In this document: piece by piece, positions 35,421 through 41,333 of the stretch | Position numbering within the stretch: position 1 is the stretch's first letter | How the letters are laid out: each line of letters opens with the position of its first letter | Origin: Gemmatimonadota bacterium | Lineage (GTDB): Bacteria > Gemmatimonadota > Gemmatimonadetes > Gemmatimonadales > Gemmatimonadaceae | DNA: 41,333 nucleotides | Direction of reading: 5' to 3' | Assembly (NCBI GenBank): GCA_016871915.1 | Contig: VHBP01000020.1 | Coordinates: 1-41,333, forward strand | Notes under the pieces: model-generated | What the model saw: only the letters and a program-made list of their open reading frames with translations | What the model was told of the DNA's origin: nothing | The model's database searches: none | Position numbers and translations under genes: made by a program

Positions 35421-36323
35421 ATGCCGCAGACACCCGCCCCCACCACATCCCGTAGCTGGTTGGGTCTCCACACCACGGAGATCGGCCTCGTCGCCATGGC
35501 GGTGATCTGGGGGGTGAACTTCTCGGTCGTGAAGTACGGCACCCAACAGATGGATCCCCTCGCCTTCAATGCGTTGCGGATGTCGGTTGGGTGCGTGGTG
35601 CTCATGGCGATGGCCCTCGGTGGGAGCGGGGTGCTGCCGAGTTGGTCCGATCGGTGGCGCCTCATGTCGCTGGGAGTGCTCGGACACTGCATCTATCAAC
35701 TCTTCTTCATCTCGGGACTCGCACGCACCCGCGCGGGCACCGCCGCGCTCGTGGTCGCGGCGAGCCCGGCGGCGGTCGCGATCGTCGCGCGCGCCTTCGG
35801 TCATGAACGGCTCGCCCCGCGTGCCGTCTGGGGGATCGTCGCCTCCATCACGGGTGTGATGCTCGTCGTCGGCGGGAGTCTCACCACCGACGGCACCGGG
35901 CATCTGATCGGCGATCTGCTCGTCCTCTGCGCGGTGATCGCCTGGGCCTTCTACACGAGCGGGCTCCTCCCGCTCGCCAAGCGGAACGAGGCGGTGCAGG
36001 TCGCCGCCTGGACCCTGTTGGGTGGGGTGATCCCGCTCTTGGGCTTCGCCACCCCAGGGCTCCTACGGACCACCTGGTCCGAGGTGACACTCCTGACCTG
36101 GGGCGCGGCCCTCTATGCGGGCGTGCTCGCGATGGTGATCGCCTACCTCTTCTGGTATCGCGGCGTCCATCACCTCGGGCCGACGCGCACCTCGATGTAC
36201 TCCAACCTCCAGCCGATCGTCGCCGTCCTCTTCGCGTGGGCGGTGCTCGGCGAGGTCCCCACGCTGACGCAGGGGATCGGCGCCGCCTCGGTGATCGGCG
36301 GGTTGTATCTGGCCCGCACGTGA
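35421..36323 (+). CDS. EamA/DMT-family transporter
   Basis: The 300-residue protein has ten membrane segments in two EamA repeats. The first begins EIGLVAMAVIWGVNFSVVK; the second is centred on LVLCAVIAWAFYTSGLLPLA and ends in FAWAVLGEVPTLTQGIGAASVIGGLYL. Such proteins export metabolites. The substrate is not visible. The GTG of the next gene overlaps its stop (GTGA), so it heads a four-gene unit with the HAD, CYTH and acpS genes. Confidence 0.88.
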   Translation: MPQTPAPTTSRSWLGLHTTEIGLVAMAVIWGVNFSVVKYGTQQMDPLAFNALRMSVGCVVLMAMALGGSGVLPSWSDRWRLMSLGVLGHCIYQLFFISGLARTRAGTAALVVAASPAAVAIVARAFGHERLAPRAVWGIVASITGVMLVVGGSLTTDGTGHLIGDLLVLCAVIAWAFYTSGLLPLAKRNEAVQVAAWTLLGGVIPLLGFATPGLLRTTWSEVTLLTWGAALYAGVLAMVIAYLFWYRGVHHLGPTRTSMYSNLQPIVAVLFAWAVLGEVPTLTQGIGAASVIGGLYLART

Positions 36324-37003
36324 AGACCGTCGTCCTCTTCGACATCGATGGCACGCTGCTCCTGAGTGGTGGGGCGGGACGCCGCGCGATGGAGCGCGCG
36401 CTCAGCACCCACTTCGGGCACAGTGGCTCCCCCACGATGCGCTACGACGGGAAGACCGATCCCTGGATCGTGCGCGAGTCGATGCGGCATGCCGGCTTCG
36501 ATGATGCGGTGATCGAGGCGCGGATGCCGACGGTGATCGCGCACTATCTCGAACAGCTCGAGCATCACCTCGGAGAGACGCGCGCCCTCCCGGGCATCCA
36601 CGCGGTCGTCGATGCCGTCGAGGCCGCCGATGATCTGGTGCTCGGCCTGCTCACCGGGAATGTCGTCCGCGGCGCGCAGCTCAAGCTCGGTGCGATCGGT
36701 CTCGCCTTCGAGCGTTTCGTCGTCGGGGCCTTCGGCTCCGATCATGAGGAGCGCCCCGCGCTCGCGCCGATCGCCCAGGCGCGAGCGAGCGAGCACCTCG
36801 GCTATCTGGTGCCAGGCGATCGATTGGTGATCATCGGCGACACCCCCGCTGACATGACCTGCGGACGTGGGGTCGGCGCGCGCGCGATCGGGGTGACCAC
36901 CGGCTCGTACGGCCACGACGATCTGCGCGCCCACGACGCCGTCGCGACCTTCGACGATCTCACCGATACCGCGCGCGTGCTCGAGGTGATCCGCGGTGCG
37001 TGA
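36320..37003 (+). CDS. HAD-superfamily phosphatase with intact motifs
   Basis: The 227-residue protein has an intact motif I (LFDIDGTLL, residues 6-14), motif II in GLLTGN, and motif IV in VIIGDTPADMTCGRGVG. This is the phosphoglycolate phosphatase-like subgroup with a helical cap. It should hydrolyse a small phosphate ester. GTG start, coupled to the EamA gene; it overlaps the CYTH gene by eight bases. Confidence 0.85.
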   Translation: MKTVVLFDIDGTLLLSGGAGRRAMERALSTHFGHSGSPTMRYDGKTDPWIVRESMRHAGFDDAVIEARMPTVIAHYLEQLEHHLGETRALPGIHAVVDAVEAADDLVLGLLTGNVVRGAQLKLGAIGLAFERFVVGAFGSDHEERPALAPIAQARASEHLGYLVPGDRLVIIGDTPADMTCGRGVGARAIGVTTGSYGHDDLRAHDAVATFDDLTDTARVLEVIRGA

Positions 37004-37589
37004 AGTCGAGCTCAAGGGGATCCTCCCCGATCCCGAGGCCACCGTCGCGGCGCTCGAGCAGGCGGGGGCGACGTTGCTCTACCGTGGGCGACTCGAGGAT
37101 CGTCGCTTCGACACGCCAGAGCGCTCGCTCGCGCTCCGCGACCTGGTGCTGCGGCTTCGCACCTATCGCACGGCGGATCGCGTCGAGGCGCATCTCGATT
37201 GGAAGGGTCCCACCCAGTACGTGGACGGGTACAAGGTGCGCGACGAGGAGACCACGACCCTCGGCGATCCGGCAGCGCTCGCCATCATGCTCGAGCAGCT
37301 CGGGTTTGTGGTCACCCGTGAGATCGACCGCGAGATCGCACAGTACCGGGTGGCCGGCGCTGTCGTGCGCATCGAGCGCTACCCGCGCCTCGATGTGCTC
37401 GCCGAGGTGGAGGGGGAGCCCGCCGCGATCGAGGCGGCAATTCGTCTGCTCGGCGTCCCGCGCGCGGCCTTCACCACCGGGCGACTCCCTGACTTCGTGC
37501 GTGCGTTCGAGGCGCGTAACGGCCAGCGCGCGGCGCTCTGCGATCGTGAGCTCGCTGGTGACTACCGCTATTCGGCCTCCGATGCCTGA
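36996..37589 (+). CDS. CYTH-domain protein (class IV adenylate cyclase or triphosphatase type)
   Basis: The 197-residue protein starts at GTG with VREVELKG, holding the EXEXK motif that defines CYTH proteins. The remaining pattern (LVLRLRTY; AHLDWKGP; VRIERYPRLDVLAEVEGEP) supplies the basic and acidic residues lining the tunnel that binds triphosphate and metal. Substrate could be thiamine triphosphate, ATP (as class IV adenylate cyclase) or inorganic triphosphate. The sequence alone does not decide which. Confidence 0.83.
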   Translation: MREVELKGILPDPEATVAALEQAGATLLYRGRLEDRRFDTPERSLALRDLVLRLRTYRTADRVEAHLDWKGPTQYVDGYKVRDEETTTLGDPAALAIMLEQLGFVVTREIDREIAQYRVAGAVVRIERYPRLDVLAEVEGEPAAIEAAIRLLGVPRAAFTTGRLPDFVRAFEARNGQRAALCDRELAGDYRYSASDA

Positions 37590-37610
37590 GTATCGCGTGC
37601 GGGTGTGCCG

Positions 37611-37994
37611 ATGATCGTCGGGATCGGCTTCGATCTCGTCGCCATCGCGCGCATCGAGGCTTTGGTCGCGCGCCATGGTGATCGTGCGCAGGATCGGCTC
37701 TTCACCGAGAAGGAGCGCGCCTATGCTGCAGCGCGCGGTCGGCCGGGGATGCATCTCGCCGCGCGTTTCGCCGCCAAGGAGGCGGCCTACAAGGCGCTCG
37801 CCGGGAGCGAGGAGGCCCGCGCGATCGGGTGGCAGGAGATCGAGGTGGTCCGCACCGATGGGGCCCCGGCACTCGTATTATATGGTCGCGCCGAGGCCAG
37901 GGCGCGGGTGCTCGGGGTGCGGCGGATTCATCTGTCGCTGACGCACACCGATGAGACGGCGGGCGCGATGGTGGTGTTAGAAGCTGAAGGCTGA
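37611..37994 (+). CDS. acpS: Holo-[acyl-carrier-protein] synthase AcpS
   Basis: The 127-residue enzyme transfers 4'-phosphopantetheine from CoA to acyl carrier protein. GIGFDLVAIARIE holds the Mg-binding Asp, and RFAAKEAAYKAL holds the catalytic Glu-Lys motif. A GTG at 37605 is an alternative start; ATG at 37611 gives the canonical MIVGIGFD. The last residues LEAEG and the TGA stop are encoded inside a heptanucleotide repeat, so the C-terminus was probably changed by its insertion. Confidence 0.9.
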   Translation: MIVGIGFDLVAIARIEALVARHGDRAQDRLFTEKERAYAAARGRPGMHLAARFAAKEAAYKALAGSEEARAIGWQEIEVVRTDGAPALVLYGRAEARARVLGVRRIHLSLTHTDETAGAMVVLEAEG

Positions 37995-38068
37995 AGGCTA
38001 AAGGCTGAAAGAAAAGAGGCGCTCGTTTTTTCTTTAAGCTTTCAGTCTTGAGCTTTTAGCCCTAAGCC
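37983..38068. repeat. Inverted pair of degenerate heptanucleotide repeats between acpS and lgt
   Basis: Four plus-strand units (GCTGAAG twice, GCTAAAG, GCTGAAA) occupy 37983-38010, and a run of similar units in reverse orientation follows to about 38068. The centre contains AAAGAAAAGAG...CTC...TTTTCTTT, so the whole can fold into a long imperfect hairpin with a T-run on the plus strand (38025-38031). It probably acts as a bidirectional terminator for the convergent genes. It encodes the last codons and stops of both acpS and lgt. Confidence 0.75.
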
Positions 38069-38849
38069 CCATCCAGATCGCACCGCAGACCATAAAGCCC
38101 AACGCGATCACCTGTGCCACCGTGAGTGGTCCCACGAACCGATCGTCCTTGGCGCGCAGGAACTCCACCAGGAAGCGCTCGATCCCCTGCAGCACGCAGT
38201 AGGCGCCGAAGAGCCAGCCGGCGGCATGCTTGTGATCGCGAAGCCGCCAGAGGATCGCGAACATCACGAGCCCCATCGCCGTCTCGTAGAGCTGCGTCGG
38301 ATGCACCGCGAGCACCTGCGAGGGCGGCATGTCGGCATACCCCTGCAAGCCGAACTGCTGCACGAGGTTCGCCACGGTGCTGGGCGGCGCGCCTTCGGGG
38401 AAGGCCACCGCGAGCGCGCCGTTCCAGGGCCGGCCGTAGTCATCACCCACGGCCCAGCACCCCGTGCGCCCCACCGCATAGGCCGCGGCGAGCGCCGGCG
38501 CACAGGCATCGGAGATCTCAGCGAACGACCGCTTCTTCGACTTGATGACGATCACGCTCGCGATGATCCCGCCGATCAACCCGCCCCAGAAGACGAACCC
38601 CGCGCGGCTCAGGATCGCACCCGGGTCCCCGGTGAGGATCGCGTAGTAGAGCTTCCCCCCTAAGAGTCCGCCGATCACCGCGCCGACGGTGACATCGGCC
38701 ATGATCCCGCTCTCCTGCCCGCGACGGTCGAGCTCCTCCGTCGCGACCATCTGGCCGATGACGAAGGCGAGGAGCATGCCGAGCCCGAACCCGGTGATCT
38801 GCAGCGGACCGAGGTCGTAGGCGAAGGGGTGGTGCGTGATCGGTGTCAT
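38034..38849 (-). CDS. lgt: Prolipoprotein diacylglyceryl transferase Lgt
   Basis: The 271-residue membrane enzyme adds diacylglycerol to the lipobox cysteine of lipoproteins, such as those encoded at 8595 and 17582. The ITGFGLGMLLAFVIG helix, the GFVFWGGLIGGI segment and the catalytic GRTGCWAVGDDYGRPW signature are present, followed by HPTQLYE and the ERFLVEFLR segment. The C-terminal residues RAKSSRLKA and the TAA come from the heptanucleotide repeat. The gene is the last of the rsmB-rpe-tlpA-tsaD-lgt unit. Confidence 0.92.
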   Translation of the reverse strand: MTPITHHPFAYDLGPLQITGFGLGMLLAFVIGQMVATEELDRRGQESGIMADVTVGAVIGGLLGGKLYYAILTGDPGAILSRAGFVFWGGLIGGIIASVIVIKSKKRSFAEISDACAPALAAAYAVGRTGCWAVGDDYGRPWNGALAVAFPEGAPPSTVANLVQQFGLQGYADMPPSQVLAVHPTQLYETAMGLVMFAILWRLRDHKHAAGWLFGAYCVLQGIERFLVEFLRAKDDRFVGPLTVAQVIALGFMVCGAIWMGLRAKSSRLKA

Positions 38850-38861
38850 GATGAGGGAATC

Positions 38862-39956
38862 CTAGCGGCGCGAGACCGTGGCGTCGACGAGGCCGGGAAT
38901 CGGGTGAGTGGCGTGGGCGTTGAGCGAGGCGTCGTGCCGCACCCCCCGCTCGAGATGGAAGAGCGCTGCCGCCCCGATCATCGCGGCGTTGTCGGTGGCG
39001 AGCCGCGGGGTGGGAGCGAAGACCTCCCCACCGAACGCCGCGGCCCCCTCCCGCATCGCGGTCACGAGGGTCCGGTTGCACGCCACCCCGCCACCCAGGA
39101 CGATCCGGGTACGGCCATGCGCGCGCACGGCCCGCAGCGTCTTTGCCACCAAGGTCTCGACCATCGTGTCGTGGAAGCCGCGCGCGATTTGCGGCCGATC
39201 GCGATTGAGATCGTCGCTTCCGCGCACGGCGAGGAGCACCGCGGTCTTGAGTCCGCTGAAGGAGACATCGTAGTAGTCGGCGTCGCCGAGTCGTTGCCCG
39301 CCGTTCAGCATCGGCCGCGAGAAGCGGAAGCGTGTGGGATCCCCTTCGCGCGCGAGCGCCTCCACATGGCGGCCGCCGGGGTAGGGAAGCCCCAAGAGCT
39401 TCGCGACCTTATCGAACGCCTCACCAGCGGCATCGTCACGCGTGGCACCGAGGAGCCGATAGCTCCCCCACGCTTCGACGTCGATCAGCAGGGTGTGCCC
39501 ACCGGAGACCAGGAGCGCGGTGAAGGGCGGCACCGCCTCGGGATGCTCGAGCGCCGTCGCGAAGAGATGCCCCTCCATGTGGTGCACCCCGATCACGGGG
39601 ACCCCGATCGCCGTCGCGAGCGCCTTGGCATAGCTCACCCCGACGAGCAGCGCCCCGACCAACCCCGGCGCATGCGTCACCGCGATCGCATCTATTCCAC
39701 CCTGTTCGCTTTCAGCTTCTAGCCTTGAGCCTCCAGCCTTCAGCTCTACCCCCGCCTCGCTCAAGGCCTGTCGCACCACCGGCACCATTGCCGTCAGATG
39801 CTCCCGCGACGCGATCTCCGGCACCACCCCACCAAAGATCCGATGCACATCCTGCGAGAGGATCACCAGCGACTCGAGCCGCGGCGCGGCCGCCGTCCCG
39901 CTCACCACCGCGGCGGAGGTCTCGTCACACGAGCTCTCGAGGGCGAGGACCCGCAT
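38862..39956 (-). CDS. tsaD: tRNA threonylcarbamoyltransferase subunit TsaD
   Basis: The 364-residue enzyme takes part in t6A modification of tRNAs that read ANN codons. It has the ASKHA-type LALESSCDETSAAV start, the metal-binding HHMEGH motif, SGGHT, and GGGVACN near the C-terminus. Between ALSEAGV and GIDAIAVTHAPGLVG there are about fifteen extra residues (ELKAGGSRLEAESEQG) encoded by a heptanucleotide repeat, in frame. Typical TsaD has about 335-345 residues. The insertion lies in a loop before the HAPGLVG strand and probably does not stop function. Confidence 0.92.
   Translation of the reverse strand: MRVLALESSCDETSAAVVSGTAAAPRLESLVILSQDVHRIFGGVVPEIASREHLTAMVPVVRQALSEAGVELKAGGSRLEAESEQGGIDAIAVTHAPGLVGALLVGVSYAKALATAIGVPVIGVHHMEGHLFATALEHPEAVPPFTALLVSGGHTLLIDVEAWGSYRLLGATRDDAAGEAFDKVAKLLGLPYPGGRHVEALAREGDPTRFRFSRPMLNGGQRLGDADYYDVSFSGLKTAVLLAVRGSDDLNRDRPQIARGFHDTMVETLVAKTLRAVRAHGRTRIVLGGGVACNRTLVTAMREGAAAFGGEVFAPTPRLATDNAAMIGAAALFHLERGVRHDASLNAHATHPIPGLVDATVSRR
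39710..39744 (-). repeat. Five heptanucleotide repeat units inside tsaD
   Basis: On the minus strand the units read GCTGAAG, GCTGGAG, GCTCAAG, GCTAGAA and GCTGAAA. They follow the same GCTNRAR pattern as the array between acpS and lgt. Together with flanking bases they keep the tsaD frame open. Confidence 0.8.
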
Positions 39957-39967
39957 CGCGTGAGCGC

Positions 39968-40567
39968 TCAGGGCCGCGGTTCGGCGAGCAACCGTTCGAG
40001 CTGCGCGACGTTCGTCTCGCTATCCCACGCCTCGGCGCCGATGCTCCGCCGGCGGATCGTCCCGTCACGGCCGATGATGAAGGTCTCCGGCACACCGGTG
40101 GTCTGATAGATCCCTTCGATCGCCTTGCTCGCATCATGGAGCAGCTCGAACGAGAGCCCGAACTCGTCAGCGAACTCGCGGATCCGTCGCGCACTGCCGG
40201 GATCATCGACGCTCACCGCGACGATCTTCAGCCCCTTGGGCCCGAGCCGCTCCTGCAACCGCTGCATGGAGGGCATCTCCACGCGGCAGGGGCCACACCA
40301 GGTCGCCCAGATGTTGAGGAGCACGACCTCGCCACGATAATCATCGATCCCCTTGGTCTCGGGCGCACTCGCCTTCGGCGCCTCCGCGCCCGTCGCCCCG
40401 CTCGCCGCCACCGGGATCGCGGCGAAGTCCGGTGCCGCTCCGCCGATCCTAAGCGGGAAGAGCTCCGGTGCCAACCGCAGCATCGCCACCCAGAGGGCGA
40501 CACCCAGCCCCACTGAGGTGCCGATGATCACGAGCCACTGCTTCCGCTCCGACATGCCTGAAGTCAT
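39968..40567 (-). CDS. TlpA-like membrane-anchored thioredoxin
   Basis: The 199-residue protein has an N-terminal membrane anchor (about residues 11-33) and a periplasmic thioredoxin-fold domain. The active site WATWCGPC has cysteines at 91 and 94, with the cis-proline region at TGVPETFII. Proteins of this type reduce disulfides in the periplasm, for example for cytochrome c maturation; the client here is unknown. An Ala-rich linker around 52-70 separates the anchor from the domain. ATGA overlap with rpe. Confidence 0.87.
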   Translation of the reverse strand: MTSGMSERKQWLVIIGTSVGLGVALWVAMLRLAPELFPLRIGGAAPDFAAIPVAASGATGAEAPKASAPETKGIDDYRGEVVLLNIWATWCGPCRVEMPSMQRLQERLGPKGLKIVAVSVDDPGSARRIREFADEFGLSFELLHDASKAIEGIYQTTGVPETFIIGRDGTIRRRSIGAEAWDSETNVAQLERLLAEPRP

Positions 40568-41238
40568 GCGTGCGCCTGGCAGAGGCCACGCAACGCACGA
40601 ACCTCAGCGGCCGGATCCGCCGCCGAGAAGATCGCGTTGCCGGCGACGAAGGTATCGGCCCTCGCCTGCCAGCAGGCCGTGATCGTATCGCGCGCGATCC
40701 CGCCATCCACCTCGAGTACCGCCCTGCTCCCCACGCCATCGAGGAGCTGCCGCGCGCGCTGGATCTTCGCCACCGAACTCGGGATGAAGCGCTGCCCCCC
40801 GAAGCCCGGGTTCACACTCATGATCAGCAGCAGATCGATCTCCGCCGCGACCTCGCGTACCGTCTCGAGTGGGGTCGAGGGGTTCATCGTCACCCCCGCC
40901 ATCACGCCGAGCTCCTTGATCCGCATCACCTGCCGATGGAGATGCGGCGCCGTCTCCACATGGATCGTGAGCGTCGCCGCCCCCGCCTGCACGAATGAGT
41001 CGAAGTATTGCTCCGGTTGCTCGACCATCAGGTGCACATCGAGCGGAAGCTTGGTCAGACGCTTGCAGGTCTCGATCACCTTCGCGCCGAAGGTGAGGTT
41101 CGGGACGAACTGCCCATCCATCACATCCACGTGGAGCCAGTCGGCCCCCGCGGCCTCGAGCATCGCGAGCTGCTCGGCGAGCTTCCCGAAGTCGGCGGAG
41201 AGGAGTGAAGGGGCGATGCGCACGGTACGAGCGGTCAT
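40564..41238 (-). CDS. rpe: Ribulose-phosphate 3-epimerase Rpe
   Basis: The 224-residue TIM-barrel enzyme interconverts ribulose 5-phosphate and xylulose 5-phosphate. Diagnostic segments are APSLLSADFGKL, DWLHVDVMDGQFVPNLTFG, the LDVHLMVEQP motif, MSVNPGFGGQRF and VDGGI. The ATG at 41238 is one base after the stop codon of the rsmB gene. A more upstream in-frame ATG would lie inside rsmB. Confidence 0.95.
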   Translation of the reverse strand: MTARTVRIAPSLLSADFGKLAEQLAMLEAAGADWLHVDVMDGQFVPNLTFGAKVIETCKRLTKLPLDVHLMVEQPEQYFDSFVQAGAATLTIHVETAPHLHRQVMRIKELGVMAGVTMNPSTPLETVREVAAEIDLLLIMSVNPGFGGQRFIPSSVAKIQRARQLLDGVGSRAVLEVDGGIARDTITACWQARADTFVAGNAIFSAADPAAEVRALRGLCQAHA

Positions 41239-41239
41239 A

Positions 41240-41333
41240 TCAGGCGAGTCCTCGGCGGAGGCGAGCGGCGAACGATCCATCGGTCCCGTGGCGCTGCGGG
41301 AGGACGCGGAGGCGTCCCGCGTCGAGCACCGAC
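41240..41333 (-). CDS. rsmB: C-terminal end of 16S rRNA methyltransferase RsmB (partial)
   Basis: Only the last 30 codons are inside the window. They read GRLRVLPQRHGTDGSFAARLRR near the end, matching the C-terminal LRVLPQ..GTDGFF.A.L segment of RsmB (Sun family), which makes m5C967 in 16S rRNA. Frame and stop codon fit the family end. The rest of the gene lies beyond the right edge. Confidence 0.75.
   Translation of the reverse strand, partial: SVLDAGRLRVLPQRHGTDGSFAARLRRGLA

Overview
The window is high-GC, gene-dense bacterial chromosome. The mix of genes suggests an aerobic, diderm (outer-membrane) heterotroph: a TamA/TamB outer-membrane assembly pair, lipoproteins plus Lgt, glycolate oxidase and a group 2 sigma-70 factor. 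Protein style points to the Gemmatimonadota, but this is an inference from recognisable families and not a phylogenetic result. No rRNA, tRNA or CRISPR array was seen.

Region 1 (1-7745) is a metal-handling island. It opens with a frameshifted remnant of an IS91-like transposase. Next come a small conserved protein on the minus strand and a tightly overlapping plus-strand operon: cbiM, cbiN, cbiQ, a cbiO fused to a thioredoxin-like [2Fe-2S] ferredoxin domain, a CobW-type G3E GTPase, a WD40 protein, a stand-alone thioredoxin-like ferredoxin and an ArsP/SO_0444-like permease. Together these look like a cobalt (or related metal) uptake, insertion and efflux module. It is the best candidate here for an undescribed system. 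Region 2 (7746-8594) is a decayed spacer with gene debris.

Region 3 (8595-17821) holds an S41 protease-like lipoprotein, a small membrane protein, a secreted LolA-like protein, a VWA protein, an MFS exporter, a MoxR/ChlI-type AAA+ ATPase, a molybdopterin oxidoreductase, and a monocistronic Ala-rich lipoprotein with a clear sigma-70 promoter, an overlapping palindrome and a terminator-like hairpin. The VWA protein and AAA+ ATPase are likely partners. Region 4 (17872-25939, minus strand) is a probable operon of group 2 sigma factor, glcD, glcE, glcF, a degenerate HAD protein and ygfZ, followed upstream by a PduO-type cobalamin adenosyltransferase and aroB. The adenosyltransferase fits functionally with the cobalt importer.

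Region 5 (26042-34947, plus strand) carries a ferredoxin-NADP reductase-like flavoprotein, tamA and tamB, then a zinc-ribbon mini-protein coupled to a P1-family peptidase. Region 6 (34948-37994) has a DUF6941-like protein, an EamA transporter, a HAD phosphatase, a CYTH protein and acpS. Region 7 (38034-41333, minus strand) is rsmB (partial), rpe, tlpA-like, tsaD and lgt. A degenerate heptanucleotide repeat (GCTNRAR units) supplies the C-termini and stop codons of acpS and lgt and lies in frame inside tsaD.

Many gene pairs are joined by GTGA, ATGA or TGATG overlaps, so translational coupling is common. Long antisense reading frames are frequent because of the high GC content and were left out.
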